Shown here: piece by piece, positions 45,852 to 57,359 of the stretch | How the letters are laid out: the number at the start of each line of letters is the position of its first letter | Position numbering within the stretch: position 1 is the stretch's first letter | NCBI GenBank assembly: GCA_027382625.1 | Contig: JAJKFJ010021202.1 | Span: 38,572 to 102,571, forward strand | Reading direction: 5' to 3' | Length of the DNA: 64,000 nucleotides | Source: Tetmemena sp. SeJ-2015 | Lineage: Eukaryota; Ciliophora; Spirotrichea; Sporadotrichida; Oxytrichidae | Program-made: the position numbers and the translations under genes | The notes under the pieces: generated by a model | The model's input: only the letters and a program-made list of their open reading frames with translations | Told to the model about the DNA's origin: nothing | Database searches by the model: none

Positions 45852-48488
45852 TCAAGAAATAATTATAGTATTGATTGGCTTCAGCATTCTAGATTTACTT
45901 GAATCAGAGATCTTTGAGTATTATCTGAGAGGTAACTTCTTTTGAACTAAAAGAGAAGACTTTGGGCTATTAGGAGCAGTAGTAAATCCCTCATTTGAAG
46001 CTCTTAAATTTGATCGTTTCTTTTATTAGGTAACAAGAGAAATTTTGGAGCCCACTTTTTCGAAATCTGTGGATCTTATTTCTTCGTTGACACGACGAAT
46101 GGCTTAATTCTCTTCAGCCATTTTACTCTAAGGTGAATCTTCATCGTCATGCTACAAAAGGGAGGTACTCTATCTTTGAAGTTCATTGTAAATCATTTAT
46201 GCATTTTGATCTCTCTGCCCATTTCTCGTTCTCTTTCTCTATAAACCTTCTTCAGTAACAACATCTAAAATTACAATAAAAACAACTTAGGCTTCATAAC
46301 TATCTAATCTCTCTTCCTTAGTGTAAGTAGGAGAATTTGGCATTGATATTCTTTATGAGGTATTAGGGTGATGTTTAATGATTGGAAGCATTTAAGTTTC
46401 AGTATTTTGGATAGCATTTCTATCTGCCAAGCTAAGTCTTTTCATTTTTTGCCGCTTGCTGTTAAATTGGATTCAATGCACGAGCTGTCTAATTAGCGAA
46501 TTCTAGACTATTCATATTCAAAGTTGAGAGTATGCTATCCTGCTAATGAACAGTTTAATTCAAAAGCGCAGTTTTCTGTTAGATTAAAAAAATATTCGGG
46601 AAGCTCCGCGAAGCTATCTATTAGAGAGAAGGCTTTTTGAACCTATAGACTGAGTTACTTAATTTGAGTGAGGAGAATTTTGCGTTGAAAAAGCTGAGCT
46701 ATTTATCATCTAGGTCATATTCATGAGCTTAGTAGCATTTATATTTTCATTGATGTCTACATTTATTACTGTTCCTTTTCTTTAGAGAGACTATTGAATA
46801 TATTATTGCTTTTCCTTAATAGCTTGTTCTAACTCAAATTTAATTAATAGAAAAGTTTTAACTTTTCATTAGTAGCTTAAAGCAACGAGTACTTGGCGTG
46901 AATTAGTTCATCTCGAGAAAAAGACTCACCTTAAAATGAGACTTAACTTGGAAAATATGTGAGGCAAGCCATTTTAAAAGCACTGATAATTTTGTAAGGC
47001 TATGAGCTACAAGTCAAGCATGTTTTGTCCAATTATATGGTCTATTAAGAAGACTAAACTTGAGTGCTATTAGAGGCTTTAGGTCCATTCTAAGTTTCTT
47101 CTTTCACTCCAACCAATGACATTGACCTTTTATCATCTTCATCAGACTCTTGCAGAATGCAGTCCATCCTAGCCATTTCAAGCAGTGCTTGCAAGGTATG
47201 CTGAAGTGTATCATCTCTATTTTACATCTTATCAAGATAATTTTAGAAGCCTTCGAGCGAGTGTTTGAATCTTTAAGTGACATTTTCAGTCTCCATCTAT
47301 CTCCTTAGTGTCTTTTTATCCATATCTGCTATAGTTTGATTCATCAGCTCAAGTTCTTTCTTTTGAAAATCAACTTCATACCTTATTTGTACTTCAAGAG
47401 ATTTCATCGAACTCTCTTTTGCTCTCACTATTTACTCCAGAGAGTCAATTCTTTCTTGCACTCTATCGAAACTAGTTTCAACAGGGTATCTTTCATTCAG
47501 TGATTTGATAGCATCCTCAAAGCCTTAGAGTCTCTCTAGCAGAGGTGGCTCAAGTTCTTTTTCATATACATAGGGCTTTTAAAGTTTTTCCAAAATGGAA
47601 TGAGAAAACAAGAGCTACTATTAATAAAAAGATCAATAATTCAAGTTAAAATTCATCCTCCATCTCTTCGTCTTCATCTTCTTCGACTACAAAATCTGCC
47701 TTTTCATCACCATAGCTGTCATCGCTTAAGTTTTCACTCGTTATGTCATTACCCTTGTTAGTTTTAGATCTTGAAAATGGCAGAGAAGTTCTTGAAGTCG
47801 TTTATAACTTCTTTTAAGATTATTTTATCTGGACTTACTTCTTCTTACTACTTTTTGGAGAAGCTTCCTCTGAAAATTGTTCTTCAGCTTCTAATTGGTT
47901 ATCATATCGTTAAGTCTATTAATGGAATGAAATTAATCTCAATAAAATAAGAGAGAGATATTGAGGCAATATTTGTACTTCTATAAAGAGCCTGAGGGCT
48001 ACTTATGCTTTTCCTCGCCCTTAATAAATAAAGTTAAATAAATTACGATAGTTAATATGAGATATAGCTTATCTAACTTAGGATTTGTTGAGAGATGATT
48101 ACTAAGCTGAAGATTCTTTAGAGGTAAGATTGGAGGATGAAGATTGAGAAGAGGAGGCTTATGAAGAAGATTAGGAGGAAGACGGCGTTAATGAATGACT
48201 CTTTTTAGATAATTCTTTGCGCTATTCCTCAAAAGTGTCTGTTTCAGGTTAGCTCTTAACGTAGTCTTGAGTATTGTAGAGTAGTTCCGATGTCTGATCG
48301 ATAAAATTAGAGAGACTTTGCTAATCATTTAAAAGTGGGTTATTAGCACCACCGAAGCCCAGAGTAAAGTTCTTGTTACCTAAAACGCTTCTCTAACTCC
48401 TCTAACTTCGTTGACTACCGAGTAAAGTTATTTAGTTAGTGTAGTTTTGTAAATTTAATTCCTCTCCTTCTTTGTGTTCCTCATCCAT
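45852..48488 (-). CDS. Coiled-coil hypothetical protein with C-x2-C segment
   Basis: ATG at 48488 (MDEEHKEGEELNLQNYTNQ), TGA at 45852. The N-terminal 250 residues are Ser/Gln-rich with an acidic stretch (DFVVEEDEDEEMEDEF). A long coiled coil spans about 47570-47100 (RVQERIDSLEQIVRAKE and so on), followed by CLTCSSQPYKIISAFKMACL, a Cys-containing segment that looks conserved-domain-like. The C-terminus is polar and basic. Several inserts lie between the blocks (near 47600, 46700 and 46450). Function is unknown; the layout fits a structural cytoskeletal protein. Confidence 0.6.
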
Positions 48489-50900
48489 ATTTTAATTAAA
48501 TATTGATGAGACTTATCTTTAGTGGTTTATTTATTTGAGTTTACTGCCTTTCAATCATAGAATTTGGTAACTTATGGGCATTTGTATTTTCTTGCTTTAC
48601 TTCGATAGTAAACATATAATTATATCAATAAATTCTTGATGCATTAATCATAGGATAGGAGTGAACTGCTCTATTTGCAGATTGATCTTTTCAAATAAAA
48701 TATTCAGGTATAACTCTACTCCTTGGACTCTCTAGGATTGTATTTTCACTGAGGAAGTTGAAACTTTCCTTTGTACCTTAATGCTTAAGAGGATGTCTTT
48801 TAGGAGTTGCTTGCTTTTGAACTTTATTAATAGGAAGAGGTAGAGGCAGATTCTGCATATCTGGCAAATGCTTGCTTCCTCTTCTAGAACTCTAAATACT
48901 AGTCCTTCTAACTAGAGTTAAGCCCAATCTATTGCCACTTGGTTTGTTTAGGTTAGACTCCTTCTATGAAGGATTAAGATAATTGGCAGTCTTAGGAGTT
49001 GGGTTTGAAGGATTTTAGCTGGGAGTAATTGATTTACCGTCCGAATGTAAAGGTGGTGATAGATTGTTTTCTTATACAGAGTCCTAAATTAGTGTACTCT
49101 AAAAATAAAATGAATCTGATTTTTGAGAGTTAGGATATTCATAGTGATCTGCTTTAATGGCTTATTACTTTTGGTAGCTTTCTTATGGCTCTTGTGGGTA
49201 ATAGATTATCTTCTACCCCCACTACCAATTATTGAGCCATGATCTGTCTCTCTGTCTAATTTTGTCTTTTTCTTCCCAAGGGAGGGAGATCTCTATTAAT
49301 AAATAATAATTCAACTCATAGTTTTCATATATTATAGAGTCTTGGAAACTCTAGAATTTTTACTCAACCGCTGAATATTTTCAATCTCCTCTTCAATCTT
49401 AGTCAAATCTGGAACTGGAAAGCTGTTCCTATCAAACTTAAGATCTTATAAAGCTGTTTCTTTTAGCTCATTAGCTTTCTACAAGAGATAATCATAAGTT
49501 TCCTTCTATTAAATTATTTGAAGTGGAAAGTAATTTCTTAAAATATTATTTAACAAGAAACAATAATGATGCTTCAGATTCAGTTGCATCTCAAAATTAT
49601 TTGAAGTTATAGCCTAGATAGTAGAGTCTATTTATCTTTGGATATAAAAAGGCAAGTAACCGTGGATGTATCTGTCATTTTCCTTGAATTCTTTTTCAAC
49701 AGCAAATGCGCTTTTGCCAATCATCTCAATCTATCTCTCTAGTGCTTTGAAAAAATAAAAAGCAAAATTGATTCTGTCTTCAAATTTCGCAGAATTAATT
49801 TTCTCTTTTTCAAAGTCATAGATAGCATTATTTACAGAGCCGATTTACTACTTTTAAATCTATATTTGGGCATTTAGATCCGTAAATTGATGGAAGAAAT
49901 TATCCATCTTAGCTTGGTTTTACCTGACTATCCTCTCAAACTAGTCGACTTTTCCGCTTGAGTTATCAGTTACCCACTTTATGGTTAATTTTAATTCTTA
50001 GAGCTCTTCTGTCATCTTATCCTACAATCGGCCTAACTCTTCTCTCTGCTGATTATACATGTTGTTAAAGCCCTCTATTGTATTTACTTGCTATTACCTA
50101 GAGCTGTCTGCAATATCCAGCTTCCTATCCACATTATTATAAGCTGAGATTAATTTCTCTAGTTCAGAGTTGATCTTCATATCTCTTATTCTTTGAAGCT
50201 GATCGCTTTGCTCTTGATTTTTATTCTGACTGTCGAACTATTGATTTCTCTTTGCAGTCTTAGCTATGATTATCTCGCACTCTTCTAGCTTTCTCTGCAT
50301 TTATTGCACTTGCTTCTTGATTTCAGCTACACTCTCATTTCCACTCTTTGAGCGCTTTATGAAGGGCTCTATCATGGCTAGTATAGTCTTTCTTATTCTA
50401 GTCTCGAAAGAGAACCATTGAGGGTTTGAGTCAAACTAATCTTCTAAGAAAGAACTGCCATTATGCTAGAGGCATATTGAAAATGACCAGGAAAACCTAT
50501 TTAAGACTTCGGAGTTACATTCTAAGAGGACTCTCTCTTCCGAGGGGAATTTTGCAATTGATGAATTTTCAATTTCAAATTCGTAGTGTTTTCATCCTTT
50601 AATGAAGGTTGAATTGCAGATATCCGTGAATAGTTTGAATCACCGTCTCTGCTTTGAGCTCTCGAAATAAAAAAGTTTTAAGTTTGAAGGTTACTTCATA
50701 TTCATAAAGCTTGATCTCTTGTTCTGAGAATTTTGAAAATGAAAGGACTATCGTTACTGGGACTAAGAATTTAAGAGAGGAGTACCTGCTTTAGCTGTTT
50801 TGAAACCCTCTTCTAATAAAGAATTGTCTATCTCAATTGAGATAGGCTTTTGGTTTCTGCTCGTTGAGATCTTACTTCTTTCTAATTCTTTTGAAGTCAT
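48483..50900 (-). CDS. Coiled-coil hypothetical protein
   Basis: ATG at 50900 (MTSKELERSKISTSRNQKPI). After a polar leader, about 50420-49400 is almost continuous heptad-type helix (KKQVQQMQRKLEECEIIIAK, NSELEKLISAYNNVDRKLD, GRLQDKMTEELQELKLTIKW). The C-terminal third is Ser/Pro/Asn-rich and basic. The end is unclear: one frame stops at 48691 (SPRSRVIPEYFI), while another coding-like block continues to a TGA at 48483 that overlaps the next gene's ATG. No family can be assigned. Confidence 0.6.
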
Positions 50901-50961
50901 TTTTAAATACTCTAAATATTAAAAAGTTAATTATCAGAAAAATAAAAAGAGGATAAAAGAT

Positions 50962-51032
50962 TGCGCCTGCCGAGAATCGAACCCGGGCCACATCGATGGG
51001 AGCGATGCATTCTACCACTAAACCACAAGCGC
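50962..51032 (-). tRNA. tRNA-Gly (anticodon CCC)
   Basis: The minus strand folds into a full cloverleaf. The acceptor stem GCGCTTG pairs with CAGGCGC. The anticodon stem CATCG/CGATG encloses loop CTCCCAT with anticodon CCC. The T-arm contains GGGTTCGATTCTC and the discriminator base is A. There is no intron. T-rich sequence just downstream on the minus strand (CTTTTATCC then CTTTTTATTTTT) can act as a Pol III terminator. It lies between two minus-strand protein genes. Confidence 0.95.
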
Positions 51033-51147
51033 TTGCTTATAACCTACTTAAATTATTTGGCACAAGTATATCAAATTCAAGTTTTAATGGATAATGGATT
51101 TCAATTAAAGATTAGAAATTTGGTTAAACGCATTAACATTTAAAAAA

Positions 51148-52409
51148 TCAAAGCTCATCACCACTATGATTAGGATGATAAGAGTATTTTTCTCTCATAG
51201 CTTCAAGTTGCTCTGCTGAGAATGGGCATTTACCACTCCTTTAATTTAAATAACGCTATTAAAACTCCATCTGGGAATATAAGGTTCCCATTGCAAAATA
51301 AAAAATAAATCATTGGGGTCTTAATTGAAGGTCTTCTTAGATATCTTGATGCTTGAAGAAAAGATATCTATCTCCAAAGTAACTTCTGGTGAATTTGCTA
51401 ACGTTAATTATGTTCCCAATATGAACAGGCTCAGAGTGATGGTCGCTTTTTGCCAACATCTTGAAAACCACTTAATTCACTGGGACTCTCTCCATTTGAT
51501 CTCTGAAGTCTTCAACATACTCATCAGGGAATATTACTATAGTCGCTAACTTGGAAAAATTAATCCCTACTCAATTTAAAAGATAGTGAAGTGTGCTGAG
51601 GATCGTAGAGAATTTGGAATGGGAAGTTAATTGTTTCCGCTTTTTAGCCATTCTAATCATACTCTGCCAAATTTGAAACTCCAAGGTTAGATGGAAATGG
51701 AGTTGCACAACATTAGATATTTGCAGTTCTCATTCCTGCAGGCGATGTAGTACCATTAACATGGTTAGTCAAGTTGTACTTGAATACTAAAAATAAGATG
51801 AAGTAGTTCCAGCTGTTCTATCCATCGCCGAAGTTTTGAGAAACCATGTTAGCGGAGGGCACTCCGTCTCTGAAAAATTTGAGACTCATTCCGGTGATGA
51901 ATCCATTGAGCGCATCCTCTGACTTGTTCCCTTGGTTTGGATTTTTCAAAGAGACTGGAGCTAATCTCAAAAACCCAAAGTCTGAACCGCTCTCGAATAA
52001 TAAAATATGCCAGTTAGTTTGAGATCATTTGGAACAATTTCAAATCTTATTTGAGCTATAACTCCAACTCCGTGAGCTGCCTTCAATCTAGAGGGGCCTC
52101 CAGCTTCTACTTCGCCTTCAGCTTATTCCCTGCTCCAAAAAGTGTCTCCAATCCATTTCAAAGTTGGCTCCATACTTTCTGATCTGAATTCAGGAATGCC
52201 CTAGGGAGGAACAACAGCAGACTTTTAGTTCTTGATTATCTCTTGCCACAACATATAAGATAAGAAAGATTAAGTAAAATTGTGAACTTTTCTTCTCTAG
52301 ATTTGACCTCATACTCGGGTCCCCAATGCTCCCAAGGTTGTTTCTTTGCACATATACCGTTTAAGGTTATGAGCGATAGTATTGACAAACAAGATACGAA
52401 ATAGCGCAT
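51148..52409 (-). CDS. Secreted-protein paralogue A of a tandem family
   Basis: ATG at 52409. A signal peptide (MRYFVSCLSILSLITLNGIC) is followed by a mature chain with family blocks: WIGDTFWSRE, GVGVIAQIRFEIVPNDLKL, SDFGFLRLAP, MSLKFFRDGVPSANMV, and a C-terminal RYLFFKHQDIQEDLQLRP. It ends SGDEL then TGA at 51148; the GDEL end resembles an ER-retention tetrapeptide. It shares blocks with paralogues B and C but is the most divergent. Several frame changes between blocks are probable IESs or introns. Function is unknown; a weak likeness of the RDG.PSAN block to catalase-related folds is noted but not claimed. Confidence 0.65.
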
Positions 52410-52548
52410 GAGTTTCGTTTCAATTAAATTATCTTAAATTTAGAGATTATCTTGAAACAAATCTTTTCTTGTTTAATTTAGATTCATTTCTACCTCTAAG
52501 GAATTAATACATCAAATTAAAGAATTTTATTAATGATGATGAAAAATT

Positions 52549-53760
52549 TCACTGGTTTGAGTTTAGGAAAGCCTATGTATGAGGATTTTGAGCTTTATTG
52601 ACAGTGCCACCCATAGAGTTCTAAAGTCTCTAATAAGGGCATCCAATTGCTACGTTCTCGTTGGAGTTTGATGAGGTAGAAAAATAATTTCAATGTGTAA
52701 TTGATTGAAGTAGCTGGGCTCTCAACATCATTTTCGTGAATGGGAGTTTACAGCTGTAGATACTTTTTCTGAATTAAAAATTTATTCCAATCAGGTTTGA
52801 GCTGAACATCAAACTTGGTGTCTTGGTGTTTAAACCATAGATAGGAATCTGCAAAGAGACTGGTTGTTGCGTCAGTGGTCAGAAAAATCTATCCAATCTA
52901 CTCTTGTTTTGCATTGGGCTCAGCGACCGCGTAAACGTCATAGAGTTACATGCCATTCTTCAGAACGGCAGGAAGTTACTCAGTATAAGGAGCAGTGTAA
53001 GTGTCGGGGAGCAACTTAGAAACAGCATCAGTAGGTTAGAAGAAAAGTTGGAAAGGGAAGATTGGAGAAGAAGCAGTGACTCCCGCATTATCAACTTAGG
53101 AGAAATCCAATAGAGCGACTCTTTATCATTAATAAATTTGATTTATGGGTAGTCAGTAGTTGTGAGGAATTTATCTCTGACTGCTCCAGGACCGACAGTA
53201 ATAATATTGCTGAATGGGAGCTTCAAGTAATTCCAAGTATCTTGTCCTGTGGGGGCAGCAACCAAATTTGCAGAAGGATATCCATCTCTTAAAAGTTTCA
53301 AAGCTAATCCTGGACCTAAATTACCCTTCGCTGGTTTAGTTGGATCTGCAGCATTACCAGATGAGAATCTAATAAATCCATAGTCGGTTCCTGTTGAAAA
53401 GAGGCCAGTATATGCAACTGAAGGCTTGCCCTTTGGAACCCACTTGATTCCCACTGTAACTCCTGTAGTGTGGATAAACTTCTCTCTCTTGCCCCAGAAG
53501 CTGTCATAAGGCACGGTATCTGATTGCCATTCGAAGGTAGGATGTAAATCTTCCAAAATCATCTTGGCTGTAGTGTCATCATGCCAATATTTTATGTTGG
53601 TGTTAATGGGAATCTAACTCCAGATTTTTGAATACTTATCCTTGGCAGTCATGGCTTGATAATCGTCGCCTCTGAGCTCCCAACTCTGGTAAGTGCTCTG
53701 ACTTAAAGCTGAAGTTGCAATAAGACTACAAACAGCAAGATTCACGGCTAATCTCTTCAT
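52549..53760 (-). CDS. Secreted-protein paralogue B of a tandem family
   Basis: ATG at 53760. A signal peptide (MKRLAVNLAVCSLIATSAL) is followed by the mature region with WGKREKFIHTTGVTVGIKWV, GTDYGFIRFSSGNAADPTK, LALKLLRDGYPSANLVAAPT and GPGAVRDKFLTTTDYP. After a 20-bp IES (53127-53146) it continues RVALLDFSQVDNAGVTASSP, then TTSLFADSYLWFKHQDTKFD. The end ...FLNSNQ and TGA (52549) are shared with paralogue C. No domain name is recognised. It is probably exported, given the signal peptide and lack of membrane segments. Confidence 0.8.
53127..53146. other. 20-bp IES, pointer TTTAT (paralogue B)
   Basis: TTTAT occurs at 53122-53126 and 53142-53146. Removal gives TTTDYPQRVALLDFSQ on the minus strand. 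It sits at exactly the same protein position as the IES in paralogue C. Confidence 0.85.
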
Positions 53761-54193
53761 CTATAATTGAGATATCCTAAAATATTATTATAATAATTAA
53801 CCTATCTTTCAAAATATCTCTTTTCTACACATTATGTATTTTATTGTAATTGATACTGTTTTATATAAAATCCTAAATAAAGAGAGCAATTTTTTACTAA
53901 CCTTGTATATTTTTAAATGCATTTACGATATCTAGAAAGAGAAAGATATAGCGTGATCCATAACTAAAATTATACATAAATTTATTGGAAACATTACTTA
54001 GATCACACCGAAAGATAAGTAAGGCTTTTTTCTTAAATATATATCTAAAATCACATAAATATTCATGAAATTAAAAAATTTGAAAATATTTTAGGATACT
54101 TTAAAATAAAATTCGAGAAAAACCTGTTATTGATCACTTAGCATTTAAAAACATCTTAGGAATCTATAGCGCTTACTGATTCACAGTTTTGTC
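53761..54193. other. Spacer with 5' flank homologous to that of paralogue C
   Basis: The first part (about 53760-53850) is similar to the sequence after 56098. Both are 5' flanks of paralogues. The remainder is AT-rich without a gene. Confidence 0.5.
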
Positions 54194-54483
54194 ATGCCAT
54201 TTCAACGATAGATGTTTGCTACAGTCTACGGAGAGATCTTGAGATAAGGAAACTATCTATGGAAGATCTTCGCGCGCTACTCCAAACTGAAGTGCGCTTA
54301 GTGGCGAAGAGTTTGAGGATCAATCAAATAATTGATGTGCTGAAACTTAGAAAGTGCGATGAGGAACAGCTGCAACTCCTAACTTTCTCATCTGCAAAGC
54401 AATTTCAAATGCGAGAGTATAGTGTGGCACTCTTCAACATTTTTGCGATGGAGTTGATGTTGAGAACTGGCTATTACTACTGA
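54194..54483 (+). CDS. 75-aa hypothetical protein in two MDSs
   Basis: ATG at 54194; two segments in different frames become one when the DNA between AAGTGCG repeats is removed (reads YSKLKCDEEQLQLLTFSS). TGA at 54481. The protein is helical with several Met, Phe and Leu residues and no signal peptide. It lies within the tandem secreted-protein array, on the opposite strand, and shows no similarity to it. Family unknown. Confidence 0.65.
54297..54358. other. 62-bp IES, pointer AAGTGCG
   Basis: AAGTGCG occurs at 54290-54296 and 54352-54358. Removal joins two otherwise out-of-frame ORFs. A 7-bp repeat placed to restore the frame is unlikely by chance. Confidence 0.75.
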
Positions 54484-54875
54484 TAAGGGTGACTACATCC
54501 ATACCTTAGAGTCAAAATGAAACTGAGATAGGATGGATCATGTAGTTATTTTGAGTAATTTCGCGTTTGACTCGCATGATTATAAGTATTAATAAAGAAA
54601 TTAATTAAAACACAACTTATTTTCACTTTCTTATCATATTATGGAGTTTTGAATGTTTCAAGGTTTTTCTGAGCCCAAATATTATTTTAGGTAATGAGTG
54701 ATATTATATTCAATAAAGATACTCAATAACGCATGATTTTCTTAAATTTTAAGATACCTTTAATTATAAGATTATCTTGAAGCAAATTTTTTCTTGTTTA
54801 AATTAGATTGATTTATCTCATTTGTCATGAATTAATTTTTAAAATTAAAGATTTTATTAATGATGATGAAAAACT
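54484..54875. other. Spacer containing a relic of paralogue A
   Basis: Mostly non-coding. It contains the pseudogene fragment annotated separately, and its right part (54740-54875) matches the sequence between genes A and B (52410-52548). Confidence 0.6.
54645..54734 (-). pseudogene. Relic of the 5' end of a paralogue-A copy
   Basis: On the minus strand it begins ATG CGT TAT TGA, then continues VSLLNIISLITQNNIWAQKN. This aligns with the start of paralogue A (MRYFVSCLSILSLITLNGIC AKK). The fourth codon is a TGA stop, and only about 30 codons of similarity remain. Confidence 0.7.
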
Positions 54876-56098
54876 TCATTGGTTTGAGTTTAAGAAAGCC
54901 TTTTTATGAGGATTTTGAGCTTATGTGAAAATGCCACCCTTTTAATTCTAAAGTTTTTAGAAAGGGCAACCGGTTGCTACGTTATCATCATCATTTAATG
55001 CTTACTTAGAGGTAAGAAAACATTTATTGTAATTAAAAGAATGAGGTTGCGGGGCTTTCAACATCATTTTCGTGCATAGGAGTTTACAGCTGTAAATACT
55101 TTTTCCTTATAAAAAATGATTCCAATCAGGCTTTAGATGAACATCCAGCTTAGTGTCTTGATGTTTGAACCATAGATAGGAATCTGCAAAGAGACTGGTG
55201 GTTGCGTCAGTAGTCAGGAAAATCTATCCAATCTGCTCTTGCTTTGCATTAGGTTCAGGTACAGCGTAAACGTCAAAGAGCTAAGTGCCATTCTTAAGGA
55301 CGGAAGGAAGCTACTCAGTAAAAGGAGCTACGAAGGTGTCAGGTAACAGCTTAGAAACTGCATCAGTGGGCTAGAAGAACAGCTGGAATGGGAAAACTGG
55401 AGAAGAAACAATGCCTCCCACATTGTCATAAGAAGCGAAATCCAGAAGGCCAACTCTTTATGAAAATATTTTATTTGATTTATGGGTAATCAGTAGCAGT
55501 GAGGAACTTATCTCTAACTGGTCCTGGGCCAACTGTGATGATATTGCTGAATGGAAGCTTCAAGAAATTCCAAGTGTCCTGACCAGTGGGTGCAGCAACC
55601 AAATTTGCTGAAGGATTTTAATCTCTTAAAAGTTTCAAGGCCATTCCTGGACTTAAATTGCCCTTCGCGGGTTTAGGTTGGATCTGAAGGAGGACCAGTT
55701 GAGAATCTAATGAATCCATAGTCAGTTCCAGTTGAAAAGAGGCCAGTGTAGGCTACGGAAGGCTTGCCCTTAGGAACCCACTTGATTCCTTAAATGACTC
55801 CTTCAGTGTGGATAAACTTCTCTCTCTTGCCCCAGAAATTATCGAAAGGAACTGAATCAGCTACCCATTAGAAAGTAGGATGCACGTCTTCCATAAGCAT
55901 CTTGGCTAGAGTGTCATCATGCCAAACCTTAGTGTTTGAGTTAGTGGGAATCTAACTCCAAATTTTGCTAAACTTGTCTTTGGCAGTCATGGCTTGATAA
56001 TCATCTCCTCTAAGTTCCCAGCTCTGGTAGATACTTTGGCTTAGTGCTTAAGTTGCAATCAAACTGCAAACAGCAAGATTAATAGCTATTCTCTTCAT
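54876..56098 (-). CDS. Secreted-protein paralogue C, frameshifted
   Basis: ATG at 56098. A signal peptide (MKRIAINLAVCSLIATQAL) is followed by the same block order as paralogue B: WGKREKFIHTEGVIQGIKWV, GTDYGFIRFS, then, after a 22-bp IES, RVGLLDFASYDNVGGI, and TTSLFADSYLWFKHQDTKLD, ending FLNSNQ and TGA at 54876. Compared with B it has one extra base near 55674 (after SDPT) and one missing base near 55110 (after DWNHF). It could be a decaying pseudogene or carry sequencing errors. The rest is strongly conserved with B. Confidence 0.7.
55463..55484. other. 22-bp IES, pointer TTTATG (paralogue C)
   Basis: TTTATG occurs at 55457-55462 and 55479-55484. Removal gives ATDYPQRVGLLDFASY on the minus strand. 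It is orthologous in position to the IES at 53127-53146, with a related pointer but diverged interior. Confidence 0.85.
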
Positions 56099-56286
56099 TT
56101 TATAATTAGAAATATCCTAAATTTATTATAAGCCTATAGCTATCTAGGTAAATATCTCCTTTTTTTTACATTCAATATTTTATTTTAAATGATGTCTTTT
56201 TTTATCAGCTCTAATAAATTAAGGTAGGATACTTTTTGCATCCCATTTTTCTATTTTTAATTGGATTTACTACTCCTAGAAAGAGA

Positions 56287-56532
56287 ATGGTGAAGCTTGA
56301 CACTTATTTAAATTTTGATGTAAGTTTAAAAGTTAATAACCATCTTAACTCAAATTCACAGAATATACGAAGCAAATAATAAAAGAAGCTAATAAATTAA
56401 ATTCCTGAAGAAAATTCTTCTGTTATTGATTTAAGTGGAAGCAGATCCAATTTAAAATCTGAAAACTAAGAATCATCAAAAATCATTAGTAAAATGATTA
56501 AAAACACTTTTTGTTAATTAAAATTATTCTGA
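56287..56532 (+). CDS. About 80-aa hypothetical ORF, possibly a first MDS only
   Basis: ATG at 56287 (MVKLDTYLNFDVSLKVNNHL) and continuous Ser/Asn/Gln-rich sequence to TGA near 56530. It includes VIDLSGSRSNLKSENQE. Composition is like other genes here. It may be a small gene or a lone MDS whose partners are elsewhere. Confidence 0.4.
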
Positions 56533-56881
56533 AAATATATTACCCAATTATTTATATTGACAATTTATTATCATATATTATCTTGTCGTATTATTTGCAA
56601 CTATTCAATTTTTACTTTAATTTAGAAATGAGATCAGGTCTAATTGGTATTTAAGTTCTTCTTAATAATAAGTTAAATAATTTTTTAAGAATTATGCTAC
56701 TGATTATTTTAGATTAGATTGGCTAATTTCAAATTAAAATTAGGAGTCTCTTCTTCGAAATACATTTTATTTACGTATTTTTTAGCTATATTTTGATTTA
56801 TCTTCTTGAAGATCCCTATTTTAAGATTTTGTCTACTTTAAAAAAATGTTACCTTTATTGATTTATGCTACTTTTCTCAAT
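56533..56881. other. AT-rich spacer
   Basis: No gene, repeat or RNA recognised. It lies between two convergent small ORFs. Confidence 0.5.
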
Positions 56882-57163
56882 TCATGGTTTAAATTTTGTT
56901 TTTCTCTCAATTTAATTTATAATATAATTGTTACCATTTAAGTAGATTGGTTGAGATTAAAAAATAGTAAAAATGAATAAATTTAAGGACATAGGAAGCA
57001 AAGAAAAGTAAAAGGCAGAGAAGTAAATACACAAATTCATTGAGGTTAAGAAACTCAGACCCTGGGTCAGATTCACTGCTTTTTCAATAGTTGGCTTATC
57101 CACTTTCGTACTACTGAGGTCCACAGTCTTCAAACCAAAGCCATACATCATAGAATTCGACAT
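56882..57163 (-). CDS. Small hypothetical ORF with hydrophobic segment
   Basis: From ATG 57163 (MSNSMMYGFGLKTVDLSSTK) the ORF encodes a polar N-terminus, then a hydrophobic stretch (LTSMNLCIYFSAFYFSLLPM) that could span a membrane, to a TGA at 56882. The distal part is AT-rich and may not be coding. No family is recognised. Confidence 0.4.
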
Positions 57164-57359
57164 GAATAAGATAAAACATATCACTCAGTTTAGAAAAAAT
57201 ACGCTTATTTACTTTTAAGTAGGAGAGAGACTCTAGTTTAAAATGAGTAGGACTTATGAGGAGACTTAATTATTTAAACCATTTGATATAAAGTTATAAA
57301 ATTAAAATATGAAGAGAAGAACCACACGCAAGCATGGGTTCCTCCCCTATAATCTCAAT

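Noticed and set aside
51325..51549. Plus-strand 74-codon ORF starting MKVFLDILMLEEKIS
   Set aside because: The minus strand there encodes the conserved C-terminal block of paralogue A (FFKHQDIQEDLQLRP), so the plus ORF is a shadow.
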